NCBI RefSeq assembly: GCF_003353015.1
Contig: NZ_QREM01000009.1
Coordinates: 766,976 to 801,154 of the forward strand
DNA from: Xanthomonas arboricola
GTDB lineage: Bacteria; Pseudomonadota; Gammaproteobacteria; Xanthomonadales; Xanthomonadaceae
Direction: 5' to 3'
DNA: 34,179 nucleotides
A program made the position numbers and the translations under genes. Of this stretch, positions 17,557 to 26,749 are shown in pieces. Within the stretch, counting starts at the first letter, position 1. Each line of letters begins with the position of its first letter. The notes under the pieces were generated by a model. It did no database searches, had not been told where the DNA came from, and was given only the letters and a program-made list of their open reading frames with translations.

Positions 17557-18264
17557 ATGGCCGCGCCTCGCTCCTGCTGCCGCGTGCTTGCGCTTGCACT
17601 GGCCGGCCTGGCCCTGGCCGGTAGCGCCGCTGGCGCCGAGATCGCGATCGCCCCGACGACCGCACGCATTGCCGCCGGCAGCGACCAGGCCACCGTCTGG
17701 CTGTACAACCAGGCGGCACTACCGTGGCGGGCCGACGCCAGGCTCTACCGCTGGCGCCAGGATGGCGACCGCGAGCTGCTCGAACCGACCACCGCCGCCA
17801 CCGTCAGCCCGGCGCATTTCGAAATTCCTCCGCAAGGCCGGCAACTGCTGCGGGTGATCCGCCTCGGCCCCAGCCCGGTGCAGACCGAGGACAGCTACCG
17901 GTTGGTGGTCACCCAACATGCCACCGGCAGCGATGGCGACCTCTTGCGCTATTCCACGCCGGTGTTCGTCCAGCCCAGCCAGCCGGGCGGCCCGCACCCG
18001 GCCCTGCAGGCCAGCCTGTCCGGCCACGGCAGCGGCCGCGCCCTGCAGGTCCGCAATGCCGGGCCAAGCCATGCCAGGCTGGCCGACCTGGCCTACATCG
18101 ATGCCGGCGGCACGCGTCGCCGCATCCGCGACGACCTCGCCGGTTACGTGCTGCCCGGCCAGACCCGCCACTGGCCGCTGCCCGCCGACCTGCCCGCCGG
18201 CAACGGCCGCTTCGTGGCGCGCATCAACAGCGATATCGAGACGACGTTAGCGTTGGAGCCGTGA
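17557..18264 (+). CDS. Second periplasmic pilus chaperone
   Basis: A second PapD-like chaperone of 235 residues. Signal peptide [20 protein letters not shown] to SAAGA is followed by [25 protein letters not shown]. Chaperone motifs: [31 protein letters not shown] (subunit-binding strand with the Arg-Leu-Leu-Arg pattern), EDSYRLVV, and [13 protein letters not shown] shared with the first chaperone. It starts 2 bases after the small upstream ORF. Two chaperones with one usher suggest that either the small protein or the tip subunit has a dedicated partner. It ends just before the repeat elements that precede rpsB. Confidence 0.87.
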   Translation: MAAPRSCCRVLALALAGLALAGSAAGAEIAIAPTTARIAAGSDQATVWLYNQAALPWRADARLYRWRQDGDRELLEPTTAATVSPAHFEIPPQGRQLLRVIRLGPSPVQTEDSYRLVVTQHATGSDGDLLRYSTPVFVQPSQPGGPHPALQASLSGHGSGRALQVRNAGPSHARLADLAYIDAGGTRRRIRDDLAGYVLPGQTRHWPLPADLPAGNGRFVARINSDIETTLALEP

Positions 18265-18269
18265 GCTCT

Positions 18270-18300
18270 GGGGATTGGGAATTCGGGATTGGGGATTCGC
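18270..18300 (+). repeat. GGGATTGGGGATTCG-type intergenic repeat (copy 1)
   Basis: GGGGATTGGGAATTCGGGATT and GGGGATTCGC form a short G-rich iterated element. An inverted relative lies at 18362-18398 and another direct copy at 23174-23207. Such GGGAATCGGGAAT elements are characteristic of Xanthomonas intergenic DNA. Function unknown. Confidence 0.7.
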
Positions 18301-18361
18301 AAGAGCTGGCGCTTTGACCATCCTGGACCGACAGCGAACAACTGCCGCGACACACGGCCCG

Positions 18362-18398
18362 CCAATCCCGAATCCCTATTCCCCAATCCCGATTCGCC
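18362..18398 (-). repeat. GGGATTGGGGATTCG-type intergenic repeat (copy 2, inverted)
   Basis: CCAATCCCGAATCCCTATT followed by CCCCAATCCCGATTCGCC is the inverted form of the element at 18270. The two arms can pair in RNA across about 60 bases, forming a long stem between the fimbrial operon and the rpsB promoter. It may act as a transcription barrier, but no U-tract is present. Confidence 0.7.
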
Positions 18399-18400
18399 AA

Positions 18401-18429
18401 TTGCGCGCTCCCGCTCCGCCGGCTATACT
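18401..18429 (+). promoter_or_regulatory. rpsB promoter (sigma-70 type)
   Basis: TTGCGC (18401-18406), a 17-base spacer and TATACT (18424-18429) make a strong housekeeping promoter. The start would be near 18436, leaving an untranslated leader of about 235 bases before rpsB. A leader that long upstream of S2 is compatible with autogenous control, as known for rpsB leaders in gammaproteobacteria, though no specific structure is demonstrated here. Confidence 0.7.
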
Positions 18430-18670
18430 CCCCCGGCTGTTTTGCGTCTCTTGCGCATTGCGTCGTTCACGTCGGACGTCATCGACGAATTCACACCTGC
18501 CGCCACCATCCGTGCCGGGGTGCCCCGCGAGGGGTTCGTCACGGAGGCGGCAGGGAAGCCCAACCCCGGAATCGTTTGTGCGCATCCTTTCGCAAGGGCC
18601 CGCACATCCCTGTGCGGACTCTTCAAAGTCCAGTCCGCGCACGGTGATTCCGCTATCAGGAGTTACTTCA

Positions 18671-19492
18671 ATGCCCCAAGTCACCATGCGTCAGATGCTG
18701 GAAGCCGGCGTCCATTTCGGCCACCAGACCCGCTACTGGAACCCCAAGATGGCGCCGTACATCTTCGGCGCACGCGGCAAGATCCACATCATCAACCTCG
18801 AGAAGACCGTTCCGCTCTTCAACGACGCGATGAACTTCCTCTCCTCGATCGCGCAGAAGCGCGGCACCGTGCTGTTCCTGGGCACCAAGCGCAGCGCGCG
18901 CGAGTCCATCAAGGAAGAAGCCGAGCGTTGCGGCATGCCGTTCATGACCCAGCGCTGGCTGGGCGGCACGCTGACCAACTTCCGTACCGTCAAGCAGTCG
19001 GTTGCCCGCCTGAAGGAACTGGAGTCGGCCGAGACCGATGGCACCTTCGACAAGCTGGTCAAGCACGAAGTGCTGGGCCTGCGTCGCGAGCGCGAGAAGC
19101 TGGACGCCTCGCTGGGCGGCATCAAGGAAATGAACCGCCTGCCCGACGCGATCTTCGTGATCGACATCGGCCATGAAGACATCGCCATCAAGGAAGCCAA
19201 GAAGCTCGGCATCCCGGTGATCGCAGTGGTCGACACCAACTACGATCCGGCCCTGGTCGACTACGCCATCCCGGGTAACGACGACGCCATCCGCGCCGTG
19301 CAGCTGTATGCACGTGCCGCCGCCGACGCCGTGCTGGAAGGCAAGGCTGCTGCGCCGAACTCCGCCTCGGTACGCGAAGAAGAGTTCTCGGCCGAAGCCG
19401 GCGACGAAGGCAAGGGCCGTCGCGCCCCGGCCAAGAAGGGCGACAAGAAGGCTGACGCGCCGGCCGACGCCGCTGCTCCGGCTGCCGAGTAA
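18671..19492 (+). CDS. rpsB: 30S ribosomal protein S2
   Basis: Structural protein of the small ribosomal subunit, 273 residues. It begins [20 protein letters not shown] and has the S2 signatures [45 protein letters not shown] and [33 protein letters not shown] low-complexity Lys/Ala tail ([17 protein letters not shown]) extends the C-terminus beyond E. coli S2, as is common in this lineage. Shine-Dalgarno (AGGAG) at about 18658-18662. It precedes tsf with a 169-base gap holding a GC-rich hairpin. Confidence 0.98.
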   Translation: MPQVTMRQMLEAGVHFGHQTRYWNPKMAPYIFGARGKIHIINLEKTVPLFNDAMNFLSSIAQKRGTVLFLGTKRSARESIKEEAERCGMPFMTQRWLGGTLTNFRTVKQSVARLKELESAETDGTFDKLVKHEVLGLRREREKLDASLGGIKEMNRLPDAIFVIDIGHEDIAIKEAKKLGIPVIAVVDTNYDPALVDYAIPGNDDAIRAVQLYARAAADAVLEGKAAAPNSASVREEEFSAEAGDEGKGRRAPAKKGDKKADAPADAAAPAAE

Positions 19493-19503
19493 TCGGCCTG
19501 CAA

Positions 19504-19531
19504 TGCGGCCGCACCATGCTGTGCGGCCGCA
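19504..19531 (+). other. GC-rich hairpin between rpsB and tsf
   Basis: TGCGGCCGCAC and GTGCGGCCGCA form a perfect 11-bp stem with a 6-base loop 11 bases after the rpsB stop. There is no U-tract, so it is more likely an attenuating or RNA-stabilising/processing structure separating S2 and EF-Ts expression than a full terminator. Confidence 0.6.
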
Positions 19532-19661
19532 GCCCCGACGGGTCCAGCGCGGCCCGTCGCCGAGGCCACTGAACATCTCTACGGGGGCGGCCGGCATGGC
19601 TGCGTCGTCTCCTACTGGCGGAACACTCCGCCGCACGCATTCGTCCATATGAGGTAATTCC

Positions 19662-20540
19662 ATGGAAATCACTGCTTCCCTGGTCAAGGAACTGCGCGAG
19701 CGCACCGGCGCCGGCATGATGGAGTGCAAGAAGGCACTCGTCGAAAACGCAGGCGACATCGACGCCGCTGCCGAATGGCTGCGCAAGTCGGGCCTGGCCA
19801 AGGCCGACAAGAAGGCCGACCGCGTTGCCGCCGAAGGCCGCATCGCCACCGCACAGGCCGGCGGCAAGGCCGTGCTGGTCGAAGTCAACTCCGAGACCGA
19901 CTTCGTCGCCAAGGACGAGAACTTCCTGGCCTTCACCGAGACCGTGGCCACCGCCGCGCTGAACGCGGACGCAGCCGATGCCGAAGCGCTCAAGAGCGTC
20001 AAGCTCGATAGCGGCGAGACCATCGAAGAGCGTCGCGCCGCGGTCATCGCCAAGGTCGGCGAGAACCTGCAGGTGCGTCGCCTGGTCCGTATCGACAGCG
20101 CCAACAACGTCGCAGCCTACGTGCACGGCGGCCGCATCGGCGTGCTGGTCGAGCTGAAGGGTGGCGACATCGAGCTGGCTCGCGGCATCGCCATGCACAT
20201 CGCCGCGATGAACCCGCCGCACGTCAAGGCCTCCGATGTTCCGGCCGAATTCGTCGCCAAGGAAAAGGAAATCGAACTGGCCAAGATGTCCGAGAAGGAC
20301 AAGGCCAAGCCGGCCGAGATCCTGGAAAAGATCATCAGCGGCAAGATCAGCAAGATCATCAACGAAGTGACGCTGTACGGCCAGCCGTACGTGCTGAACA
20401 CCGACCAGACCGTCGAGCAGGCGGTCAAGGCGGCCGGCGCCGAGGTCATCGGCTTCCAGCGCCTGGCCGTTGGCGAAGGCATCGAGAAGGTGGTGGAAGA
20501 CTACGCCGCCGAAGTGATGAAGCAGGCCGGCCTGGCCTGA
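19662..20540 (+). CDS. tsf: Elongation factor Ts
   Basis: Nucleotide exchange factor for EF-Tu, 292 residues. It begins [20 protein letters not shown] with [20 protein letters not shown] (the N-terminal UBA-like domain) and has the [10 protein letters not shown] motif that contacts EF-Tu. The core dimerisation domain and C-terminal module ([26 protein letters not shown]) are intact. A GAGGT Shine-Dalgarno precedes the ATG. A strong terminator follows 22 bases after the stop, so the rpsB-tsf transcript ends here and pyrH does not simply continue it. Confidence 0.98.
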   Translation: MEITASLVKELRERTGAGMMECKKALVENAGDIDAAAEWLRKSGLAKADKKADRVAAEGRIATAQAGGKAVLVEVNSETDFVAKDENFLAFTETVATAALNADAADAEALKSVKLDSGETIEERRAAVIAKVGENLQVRRLVRIDSANNVAAYVHGGRIGVLVELKGGDIELARGIAMHIAAMNPPHVKASDVPAEFVAKEKEIELAKMSEKDKAKPAEILEKIISGKISKIINEVTLYGQPYVLNTDQTVEQAVKAAGAEVIGFQRLAVGEGIEKVVEDYAAEVMKQAGLA

Positions 20541-20562
20541 TCCGCGCCACGGCGCAGAAGAA

Positions 20563-20588
20563 GCCGCGGCGTGCCGCGGCTTTTTTTT
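20563..20588 (+). terminator. tsf Rho-independent terminator
   Basis: GCCGCGGC-GT-GCCGCGGC followed by eight T residues lies directly after tsf. A near-ideal intrinsic terminator for the rpsB-tsf operon. Confidence 0.93.
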
Positions 20589-20818
20589 GGCCCGCAGTTG
20601 GCGCGGCCACATCGACGCACGAAGCTGAAGCGAACGCATCCGCCGCGCCTGCGCGCGACCGCGTTGCTACAGATGTCATTGCCGGTGCCGTTAAACCTGA
20701 ATGCCGACCAGGCTTTCCGCGTCCGTCACGCACGCGCTGCAGCGGGGCGACGGCGGAGCATGGCGTGCCCCATTAACGAGCGCGGCGGTATGCTTGCGCT
20801 CACCGTCGGCGATGACCC

Positions 20819-22342
20819 ATGCAACCAGATCTACAGGCCGCCCTGCACTACTGCCGCAACCTGCCGTCGCCGCCGGGCGTCGCGCTGCGCATCATCGAGC
20901 TGGCGCAGGACCCCGACGTGGACATGACCGCCACCGCCGACGTCATCGGCATGGACATGGCATTGAGCGCGCGCATGCTGCGGGTTGCCAATTCGCCGCT
21001 GTACGCCAGCCGCCGCCGCATCGACAACCTCGGCCAGGCGCTGACCATGCTCGGCCTCAACGCCACCCTGAGCCTGGCACTGGGCTTTTCGATGGTGCAC
21101 GGGGTGCGCAGCACCTTCGCCGCGCATCCGCTGCATGAGCGCATCTGGCGCCGCGCCGGTCTGTGCGCGCTGGCCAGCCGCATTCTCGGCCAGGCCTACG
21201 GCATCCGCAAACCCGAAGAACTCATGCTGGCCGGCCTGCTGCAGGACATCGGCAAGCTGGCCCTGCTGCAGGGCGCGCCCGAGCTGTATGCGCCGCTGCT
21301 GGAGCAGGCGCTCGACAACGCCGCGCTGCTCGAGGCCGAACGCGAGCAACTGGGCGCCACCCATGCCGAAGTCGGCGCCTGGCTGGCGCATCAATGGCAG
21401 TTGCCGCCGTACCTGCAGAACGCCATCGCGCAAAGCGAGGAAGAGCCCGCCAGCCTGGCGCCGTTCATGGCCTGCGTCGCGCTGTCCGGGCGCCTGGCCG
21501 ACATCTGGCTGTCGGCCAGTGCCGTGGCGGCCACCGAACACGCGCAGCAACAGGCGCAGCAGGTCCTGGACCTGGATGCCGAACGCTTCGAGAAGGTGAT
21601 CGAACGCATCGCCGAATCGCTGCCCGAACTGGAAGCCCTGTTCGACATCCGCGTGCCGCAACCCGAGCACATCCAGATGATCTTCGAGCAGGCGCGCGAA
21701 CTGGCGATGCTGCGCAGCCTGCGCGAACTGCAGGATGTCGCCGAAGCGCGCCGGCATGCCGACGAATCGGAAAACCGCATGCGCCATCTGGCCGAACAGG
21801 CCAGCCGCGACGCATTGACCGGCGTGTTCAATCGCCACCAGCTCGGCACTGCGCTGGCCAACGAGTTCGAGCTGGCATCGCGCCAGAACTGGCCGCTGTC
21901 GATCGCCTTCATCGACCTGGACGACTTCAAGCGCGTCAACGACGCGCACGGCCACCTGGTCGGCGACGAGGTGCTGCGCAACTTCGCGCAGACGCTGCAG
22001 CGCATGGTGCGTACCAGCGATCTGGTCGCCCGCTACGGCGGCGAGGAGTTCCTGGTGATCCTGCCCAACACCGCGGCCGAAGCGGCGTTGCTGGTGGTCG
22101 AGCGCATCCTGGCCGAGACCGCACGCACGCCGATGGCGCAACTGCAGGGCGGCCCGCTGCACATCACCTTCTCGGCAGGCCTGGCCACCCACGGCGGCGG
22201 CGGCCGGCAGTTCGAGAGCATCGAGCATCTGCTGCAGGCTGCAGACAGCACGCTGTATCGCTCCAAACATCGCGGCCGCAACCGGGTCACCGCCTACGAT
22301 GCGACCGACGTGCCGACGCCGCAGCCGCCGCGCGCGCATTGA
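20819..22342 (+). CDS. HDOD-GGDEF signalling protein (probable diguanylate cyclase)
   Basis: A 507-residue protein with an N-terminal HDOD domain (about 10-205; PPGVALRIIELAQDPDVDM, LLQDIGKLALL), a linker with a helical stretch, and a C-terminal GGDEF domain (about 335-490; DALTGVFNRHQLG, IDLDDFKRVNDAHGH). The active site is intact as YGGEEF (GGEEF at 407-411). The inhibitory I-site RTSD (398-401) is placed exactly five residues before it. It should make c-di-GMP with product feedback. The gene sits between tsf and pyrH but is separated from tsf by a terminator and a gap of about 230 bases. HDOD domains are poorly understood regulatory modules, so the input is unknown. Confidence 0.92.
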   Translation: MQPDLQAALHYCRNLPSPPGVALRIIELAQDPDVDMTATADVIGMDMALSARMLRVANSPLYASRRRIDNLGQALTMLGLNATLSLALGFSMVHGVRSTFAAHPLHERIWRRAGLCALASRILGQAYGIRKPEELMLAGLLQDIGKLALLQGAPELYAPLLEQALDNAALLEAEREQLGATHAEVGAWLAHQWQLPPYLQNAIAQSEEEPASLAPFMACVALSGRLADIWLSASAVAATEHAQQQAQQVLDLDAERFEKVIERIAESLPELEALFDIRVPQPEHIQMIFEQARELAMLRSLRELQDVAEARRHADESENRMRHLAEQASRDALTGVFNRHQLGTALANEFELASRQNWPLSIAFIDLDDFKRVNDAHGHLVGDEVLRNFAQTLQRMVRTSDLVARYGGEEFLVILPNTAAEAALLVVERILAETARTPMAQLQGGPLHITFSAGLATHGGGGRQFESIEHLLQAADSTLYRSKHRGRNRVTAYDATDVPTPQPPRAH

Positions 22343-22448
22343 GCAACGCGTCACGTCATCGCCAACTACCGAATTTTTACCACGCCCGGTGACAGGCTTC
22401 CGCTAGACTTGCCGGCGTTTGCCGATCCCCCACACCGAGGTTTCCCCC

Positions 22449-23171
22449 ATGTCCGAACTTGCCTATCGCCGCATTCTTCTCAAACTTTCCGGGGAGGCGC
22501 TGATGGGAGACGGGGATTACGGCATCGACCCCAAGGTCATCAATCGCCTCGCCCATGAAGTGATCGAAGCCCAGCAGGCCGGCGCGCAGGTCGCGCTGGT
22601 GATCGGCGGCGGCAACATCTTCCGCGGCGCCGGCCTGGCCGCCAGCGGCATGGACCGCGTCACCGGCGACCACATGGGCATGCTGGCCACCGTGATCAAC
22701 GCGCTGGCGATGCAGGACGCGCTGGAGAAGCTCGGCGCCAAGGTGCGCGTGATGAGCGCGATCAAGATCAACGATGTCTGCGAGGACTTCATCCGCCGTC
22801 GCGCGATCCGCCACCTGGAAAAGGGCCGCATCGCGATCTTCGCCGCCGGTACCGGCAACCCGTTCTTCACCACCGACTCGGGCGCGGCGCTGCGCGCGAT
22901 CGAGATCGGCGCCGACCTGCTGCTCAAGGCGACCAAGGTCGACGGCGTCTACGACAAGGACCCGAAGAAGCACGCCGACGCGGTGCGCTACGACAGCCTG
23001 AGCTACGACCAGGTCATCCTGCAGGGCCTGGAAGTGATGGACACCGCCGCCTTCGCCCTGGCGCGCGACAGCGACCTGCCGCTGCGCATCTTCGGCATGA
23101 GCGAGCCCGGCGTGCTGCTGCGCATCCTGCATGGCGAGCAGATCGGTACGCTGGTGCAGGGTCGCAGCTGA
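22449..23171 (+). CDS. pyrH: UMP kinase
   Basis: Phosphorylates UMP to UDP with ATP in pyrimidine nucleotide synthesis. The 240-residue protein fits the bacterial hexameric amino-acid-kinase-like family: [26 protein letters not shown], the [20 protein letters not shown] helix, [41 protein letters not shown]. The ATG at 22449 is preceded by GAGG at 8 bases; an upstream in-frame ATG at 22419 lacks one and gives an atypical N-terminus. It is followed after about 200 bases by frr, which has its own -10 box. Confidence 0.97.
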   Translation: MSELAYRRILLKLSGEALMGDGDYGIDPKVINRLAHEVIEAQQAGAQVALVIGGGNIFRGAGLAASGMDRVTGDHMGMLATVINALAMQDALEKLGAKVRVMSAIKINDVCEDFIRRRAIRHLEKGRIAIFAAGTGNPFFTTDSGAALRAIEIGADLLLKATKVDGVYDKDPKKHADAVRYDSLSYDQVILQGLEVMDTAAFALARDSDLPLRIFGMSEPGVLLRILHGEQIGTLVQGRS

Positions 23172-23173
23172 GG

Positions 23174-23207
23174 CTGGGAATCGGGAATCGGGATTGGGGA
23201 ATCGCAA
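23174..23207 (+). repeat. GGGAATCGGGAATCGGGATT intergenic repeat (copy 3)
   Basis: The sequence after pyrH (CTGGGAATCGGGAATCGGG, then ATTGGGGAATCGC) belongs to the same G-rich family as 18270-18300. It sits in the roughly 200-base gap before the frr promoter. Confidence 0.7.
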
Positions 23208-23332
23208 AGGCGCGGCGCTGGCGCCCGCGTCGATGCCTGTCCGTCGAGCGCCCGCAGTGGGAAGCGGCGCCATCAAGTGAACCGGCCGCGCGGGTCCTGG
23301 CGACCCGCGAGTCGTGAAACCCCAGTCCCGGC

Positions 23333-23338
23333 TATAAT
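23333..23338 (+). promoter_or_regulatory. -10 box of frr promoter
   Basis: A perfect TATAAT lies 31 bases before the frr ATG. The matching -35 is weak (GTCGTG or TCGTGA at 15-16 base spacing). Together with the repeat-containing gap after pyrH this suggests an independent start for frr and the genes behind it. Confidence 0.5.
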
Positions 23339-23369
23339 CCCCGGATTCAGCTCCACACGGATTCCGGCG

Positions 23370-23927
23370 ATGCTCAACCAGATCAAACAAGACGCGCTCA
23401 CGCGCATGACCAAGAGCATCGATGCTCTGCGCCATTCCCTGACCACGGTGCGCACCGGCCGCGCCTCCCCGGCGCTGCTGGACGGCATCAAGGTCAAGGC
23501 CTATGGCACCGACACCCCCCTCAACCAGGTCGCCAGCATCAGCGTCTCCGAAGGCCGCTCGCTGGTCATCAGCCTGTTCGACAAGGGCATGATCAAGGAC
23601 GTCGAGAAGGCGATCTACGCCTCGGATCTGGGCCTGACCCCGACCGTGGTCGGCACCGTGATCCGTCTGAACCTGCCGCCGCTGACCGAGGAGCGCCGCA
23701 AGGAGCTCAGCAAGTCCGTGCATGGCGAGGGCGAGGACAGCAAGGTGGCCATCCGCAACATCCGTCGCGATGCCAACCAGCAGGTCAAGGATCTGCTCAA
23801 GGACAAGGCGGTCACCGAAGACGAGGCGCGCAGCGCCGAGGACGACATCCAGAAGCTGACCGACAAGGCCATCAAGGATGTGGATGAGGTCGTCAAGGCC
23901 AAGGAACAGGAACTGATGACGGTCTGA
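23370..23927 (+). CDS. frr: Ribosome recycling factor
   Basis: Splits post-termination ribosomes together with EF-G. The 185-residue protein has the usual length and signatures: [76 protein letters not shown] and the C-terminal helix ending [10 protein letters not shown]. The ATG at 23370 is the family start; the frame is open upstream, but that segment contains the promoter. The uppS start lies 2 bases after its stop, so the two are probably co-transcribed. Confidence 0.98.
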   Translation: MLNQIKQDALTRMTKSIDALRHSLTTVRTGRASPALLDGIKVKAYGTDTPLNQVASISVSEGRSLVISLFDKGMIKDVEKAIYASDLGLTPTVVGTVIRLNLPPLTEERRKELSKSVHGEGEDSKVAIRNIRRDANQQVKDLLKDKAVTEDEARSAEDDIQKLTDKAIKDVDEVVKAKEQELMTV

Positions 23928-23929
23928 TC

Positions 23930-24706
23930 GTGGCATCGCCTGCCATGCATCCAGCACCTTCCGCTGCCGCCGTGCCGCGCCACATCGCCATCATCATGGA
24001 TGGCAATGGGCGTTGGGCGCAGCGTCGGCGGCGTCCGCGCATGATCGGCCATCGTGCCGGCGCGCGCGCGGTCAATCGCACCATCGATTTCTGCCTGGAA
24101 AAAGGCGTCTCGGCGCTCACCCTGTTTGCGTTCTCCAGCGAGAACTGGGGGCGCCCGCAGGAAGAAGTGGATGCGCTGATGAAGCTGTTCCTGCATGCGC
24201 TCGACCGCGAGGTCGACGAGCTGCAGCGCCGCGGCGTGCAGGTGCGCTTCATCGGCGATCGCGGCCGCTTTGCCGCGCCGCTGCGCGAGCGCATGGCCGC
24301 TGCCGAACGCATCACCGCGGCCAATGCGCGCCTGGTGCTGAGCATTGCCGCCAGCTATGGCGGCCGCCAGGACATTGCGCTGGCCGCGCGGGCCCTGGCC
24401 GAAGACGTGGCGGCCGGTCGCCTGCAACCGCAGCAGATCGACGAAGCGCTGCTGGCCAGCCGCGTCGCACTGGCCGACCTGCCGGCGCCGGACCTGTTCA
24501 TCCGCACCGGTGGCGACACCCGCATCAGCAATTTCCTGCTGTGGCAGCTGGCCTACACCGAACTGTGGTTCACCGAAACCCTGTGGCCGGAGTTCGATGC
24601 CGGCGTACTGCAGCAGGCGCTGGATGACTATGCCGGGCGCGAACGTCGCTACGGCCTGACCAGCGCCCAGATCGCCGACAAGGCGACGGAGAGTTCCTCC
24701 GCATGA
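23930..24706 (+). CDS. uppS: Isoprenyl (undecaprenyl diphosphate) synthase
   Basis: Condenses isopentenyl diphosphate onto farnesyl diphosphate to make the C55 carrier lipid for peptidoglycan and O-antigen. The 258-residue protein has the cis-prenyltransferase motif [16 protein letters not shown] (Asp24 catalytic), [19 protein letters not shown] and [28 protein letters not shown]. The GTG at 23930 is 2 bases after frr; the ATG at 23945 (MHPAPSA) is an equally possible start. The stop overlaps the cdsA start as ATGA. Confidence 0.96.
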   Translation: MASPAMHPAPSAAAVPRHIAIIMDGNGRWAQRRRRPRMIGHRAGARAVNRTIDFCLEKGVSALTLFAFSSENWGRPQEEVDALMKLFLHALDREVDELQRRGVQVRFIGDRGRFAAPLRERMAAAERITAANARLVLSIAASYGGRQDIALAARALAEDVAAGRLQPQQIDEALLASRVALADLPAPDLFIRTGGDTRISNFLLWQLAYTELWFTETLWPEFDAGVLQQALDDYAGRERRYGLTSAQIADKATESSSA

Positions 24707-25530
24707 CCAAGACCCGCGTGATTGCCGCGCTGATCATGGCGCCGCTCGCCATCTGCGCGATCGTGCTGCTGCCCACGCAATGGCTGGCGGCGCTGGCAGC
24801 GGTCCTGTTCCTGACCGGCCTGTGGGAGTGGCTCAAGCTCTCCGGCATCGACGACAGCCTGCCGCGCACCGTGCTGCTGATGCTCAACCTGCTGCTGATG
24901 GTGCTGATGGTGTGGGCGTCGGCCGGCTCCATGGTGCTGTTCCAGATCGCGGCCCTGGTGGGCGTGGTCTGGTGGCTGCTGGCGCTGCTGTGGCTGCGCT
25001 TTTTCACCTTCGGCGCCGATCACGGCAACGGCCAGGCGCGCGCGCTCAAGCTCGCTGCCGGCACGCTGGCGGTGCTGCCGGCCTGGGCCGCGCTGGTGCT
25101 GCTGCATGCCAACCCGGACAAGGGCAACCTGTGGCTGCTGACCGCGCTGACCATGGTGTGGGCGGCCGATTCGGGCGCCTACTTCGCCGGCCGCGCGTTC
25201 GGCAAGCACAAGCTGGCGCCGCGGGTCAGCCCCAACAAGACCATCGAAGGCCTGGTCGGCGGCATGCTCGCCGGCATCGTGGTCGCCTGCGCGTTCGGCT
25301 GGCTGGCCGGGCTCACCCTGGCGCACGTGCCGCAGCTCATCCTGGTGGCGGCGGTGGCGGTGCTGGCCTCGGTGCTGGGCGACCTGTTCGAGAGCCTGCT
25401 CAAGCGCCATGCCGGCGCCAAGGACTCCGGCGCGGTGATCCCGGGCCACGGCGGCGTGCTGGATCGCATCGACGGCGTGCTCGCCGCCCTGCCGGTGTTC
25501 GCACTCGGCAAGGAAATTCTCGGATTCTAG
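24703..25530 (+). CDS. cdsA: Phosphatidate cytidylyltransferase (CDP-diglyceride synthase)
   Basis: Makes CDP-diacylglycerol from phosphatidate and CTP, the branch point of phospholipid synthesis, in the inner membrane. The 275-residue protein has several hydrophobic membrane segments ([51 protein letters not shown]). The C-terminal CDS signature is complete: [20 protein letters not shown] followed by GVLDRIDG. The start overlaps the uppS stop, implying coupled translation. dxr begins two bases after its stop. Confidence 0.97.
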   Translation: MTKTRVIAALIMAPLAICAIVLLPTQWLAALAAVLFLTGLWEWLKLSGIDDSLPRTVLLMLNLLLMVLMVWASAGSMVLFQIAALVGVVWWLLALLWLRFFTFGADHGNGQARALKLAAGTLAVLPAWAALVLLHANPDKGNLWLLTALTMVWAADSGAYFAGRAFGKHKLAPRVSPNKTIEGLVGGMLAGIVVACAFGWLAGLTLAHVPQLILVAAVAVLASVLGDLFESLLKRHAGAKDSGAVIPGHGGVLDRIDGVLAALPVFALGKEILGF

Positions 25531-25532
25531 GC

Positions 25533-26723
25533 ATGGCTGGCTCTTCTCCCCGCCAGGTCGCCGTCTTCGGCGCGACCGGCTCGATCGGCACCTCCGCACT
25601 GGACGTGATTGCCCGCCACCCCGAGCGGCTGCGCGCCAGCGTGCTGTCTGCCGGCAGCCAGGTGGACGCCCTGCTGGCGCTGTGCGCCACGCACCGCCCT
25701 GCGCATGCGGTAATTGCCGACCCGGCGCTGTACCCGGCGCTGCGCGACGGCCTGCGCGACGCCGGCCTGGCGACCCAGGCGCACGCCGGCACCGCGGCGC
25801 TGGACACATTGGCCGCCAGCGACGCCTGCGACACCGTGATCGCTGCGATTGTGGGCGCGGCCGGCCTGCCGTCCACGCTGGCCGCAGCGCGCGCCGGCAA
25901 GCGCCTGCTGCTGGCCAACAAGGAATCGCTGGTGCTGGCCGGCGAATTGCTGACCCGCACCGCAACTGCAGCCGGCGCCGAGATCATCCCGATCGACAGC
26001 GAGCACAGCGCCATCTTCCAGTGCCTGCGCTCCTGCGACGCCAGTCGCGGCGTGCGTCGGGTGATCCTGACCGCGTCCGGCGGGCCGTTCCGTGGCTGGG
26101 ACCGTGCCGCGCTGGGCACGGTCACGCCCGCGCAGGCGGTCGCCCATCCCAAATGGTCGATGGGCCCGAAGATTTCGGTGGATTCGGCGACGCTGATGAA
26201 CAAGGGCCTGGAGGTGATCGAGGCGCATCACCTGTTCGGCCTGCCCGGCGCGCAGATCGACGTGCTGGTGCATCCGCAGAGCCTGGTGCACTCGCTGGTG
26301 GAGTTCGTCGACGGCTCCACCCTGGCCCAGCTCGGCCTGCCGGACATGCGCACCACGCTGGCGGTCGGCCTGGCGTGGCCGGAGCGGGTCGAGTCCGGCG
26401 TTGCCGGGCTGGACCTGCTGACCCAGGGCCGGCTGGATTTCGAGGCGCCGGACACGGCCGCATTCCCCTGCCTGCGCCTTGCCTGGGAAGCGCTGGAGGC
26501 TGGCGGGACCGCGCCGGCAATCCTGAACGCGGCCAATGAAGTGGCTGTTTCAGCGTTTCTTCAGGGCCAGGTGGGTTTCCTAGCGATTCCTGCGTTGGTC
26601 GAACACACACTGACAACGCTCCCACGGCACAATGCCGACTCCCTCGACACCCTGCTGTCTGCCGATGCGCAAGCGCGGCAGATCACCGAACGCGCCCTCG
26701 CCCATCACCGCCTTCATGCCTGA
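25533..26723 (+). CDS. dxr: 1-deoxy-D-xylulose 5-phosphate reductoisomerase
   Basis: Second step of the MEP isoprenoid pathway (DXP to MEP, NADPH-dependent), supplying the IPP used by UppS next door. The 396-residue protein has the NADPH-binding [33 protein letters not shown], the metal-binding [24 protein letters not shown] and [20 protein letters not shown] followed by [11 protein letters not shown]. Length is typical. The start at 25533 lies two bases downstream of the cdsA stop. Confidence 0.97.
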   Translation: MAGSSPRQVAVFGATGSIGTSALDVIARHPERLRASVLSAGSQVDALLALCATHRPAHAVIADPALYPALRDGLRDAGLATQAHAGTAALDTLAASDACDTVIAAIVGAAGLPSTLAAARAGKRLLLANKESLVLAGELLTRTATAAGAEIIPIDSEHSAIFQCLRSCDASRGVRRVILTASGGPFRGWDRAALGTVTPAQAVAHPKWSMGPKISVDSATLMNKGLEVIEAHHLFGLPGAQIDVLVHPQSLVHSLVEFVDGSTLAQLGLPDMRTTLAVGLAWPERVESGVAGLDLLTQGRLDFEAPDTAAFPCLRLAWEALEAGGTAPAILNAANEVAVSAFLQGQVGFLAIPALVEHTLTTLPRHNADSLDTLLSADAQARQITERALAHHRLHA

Positions 26724-26749
26724 TCGATTTACGCAACCGAGTTGCATCC

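Noticed and set aside
19504..19531. Full transcription terminator between rpsB and tsf
   Set aside because: A strong stem but no T-tract, and tsf needs co-transcription with rpsB; kept as an attenuating or processing hairpin only.
22404..22409. pyrH promoter with TAGACT as -10
   Set aside because: No acceptable -35 at 16-18 bases; not supported strongly enough to list as a feature.
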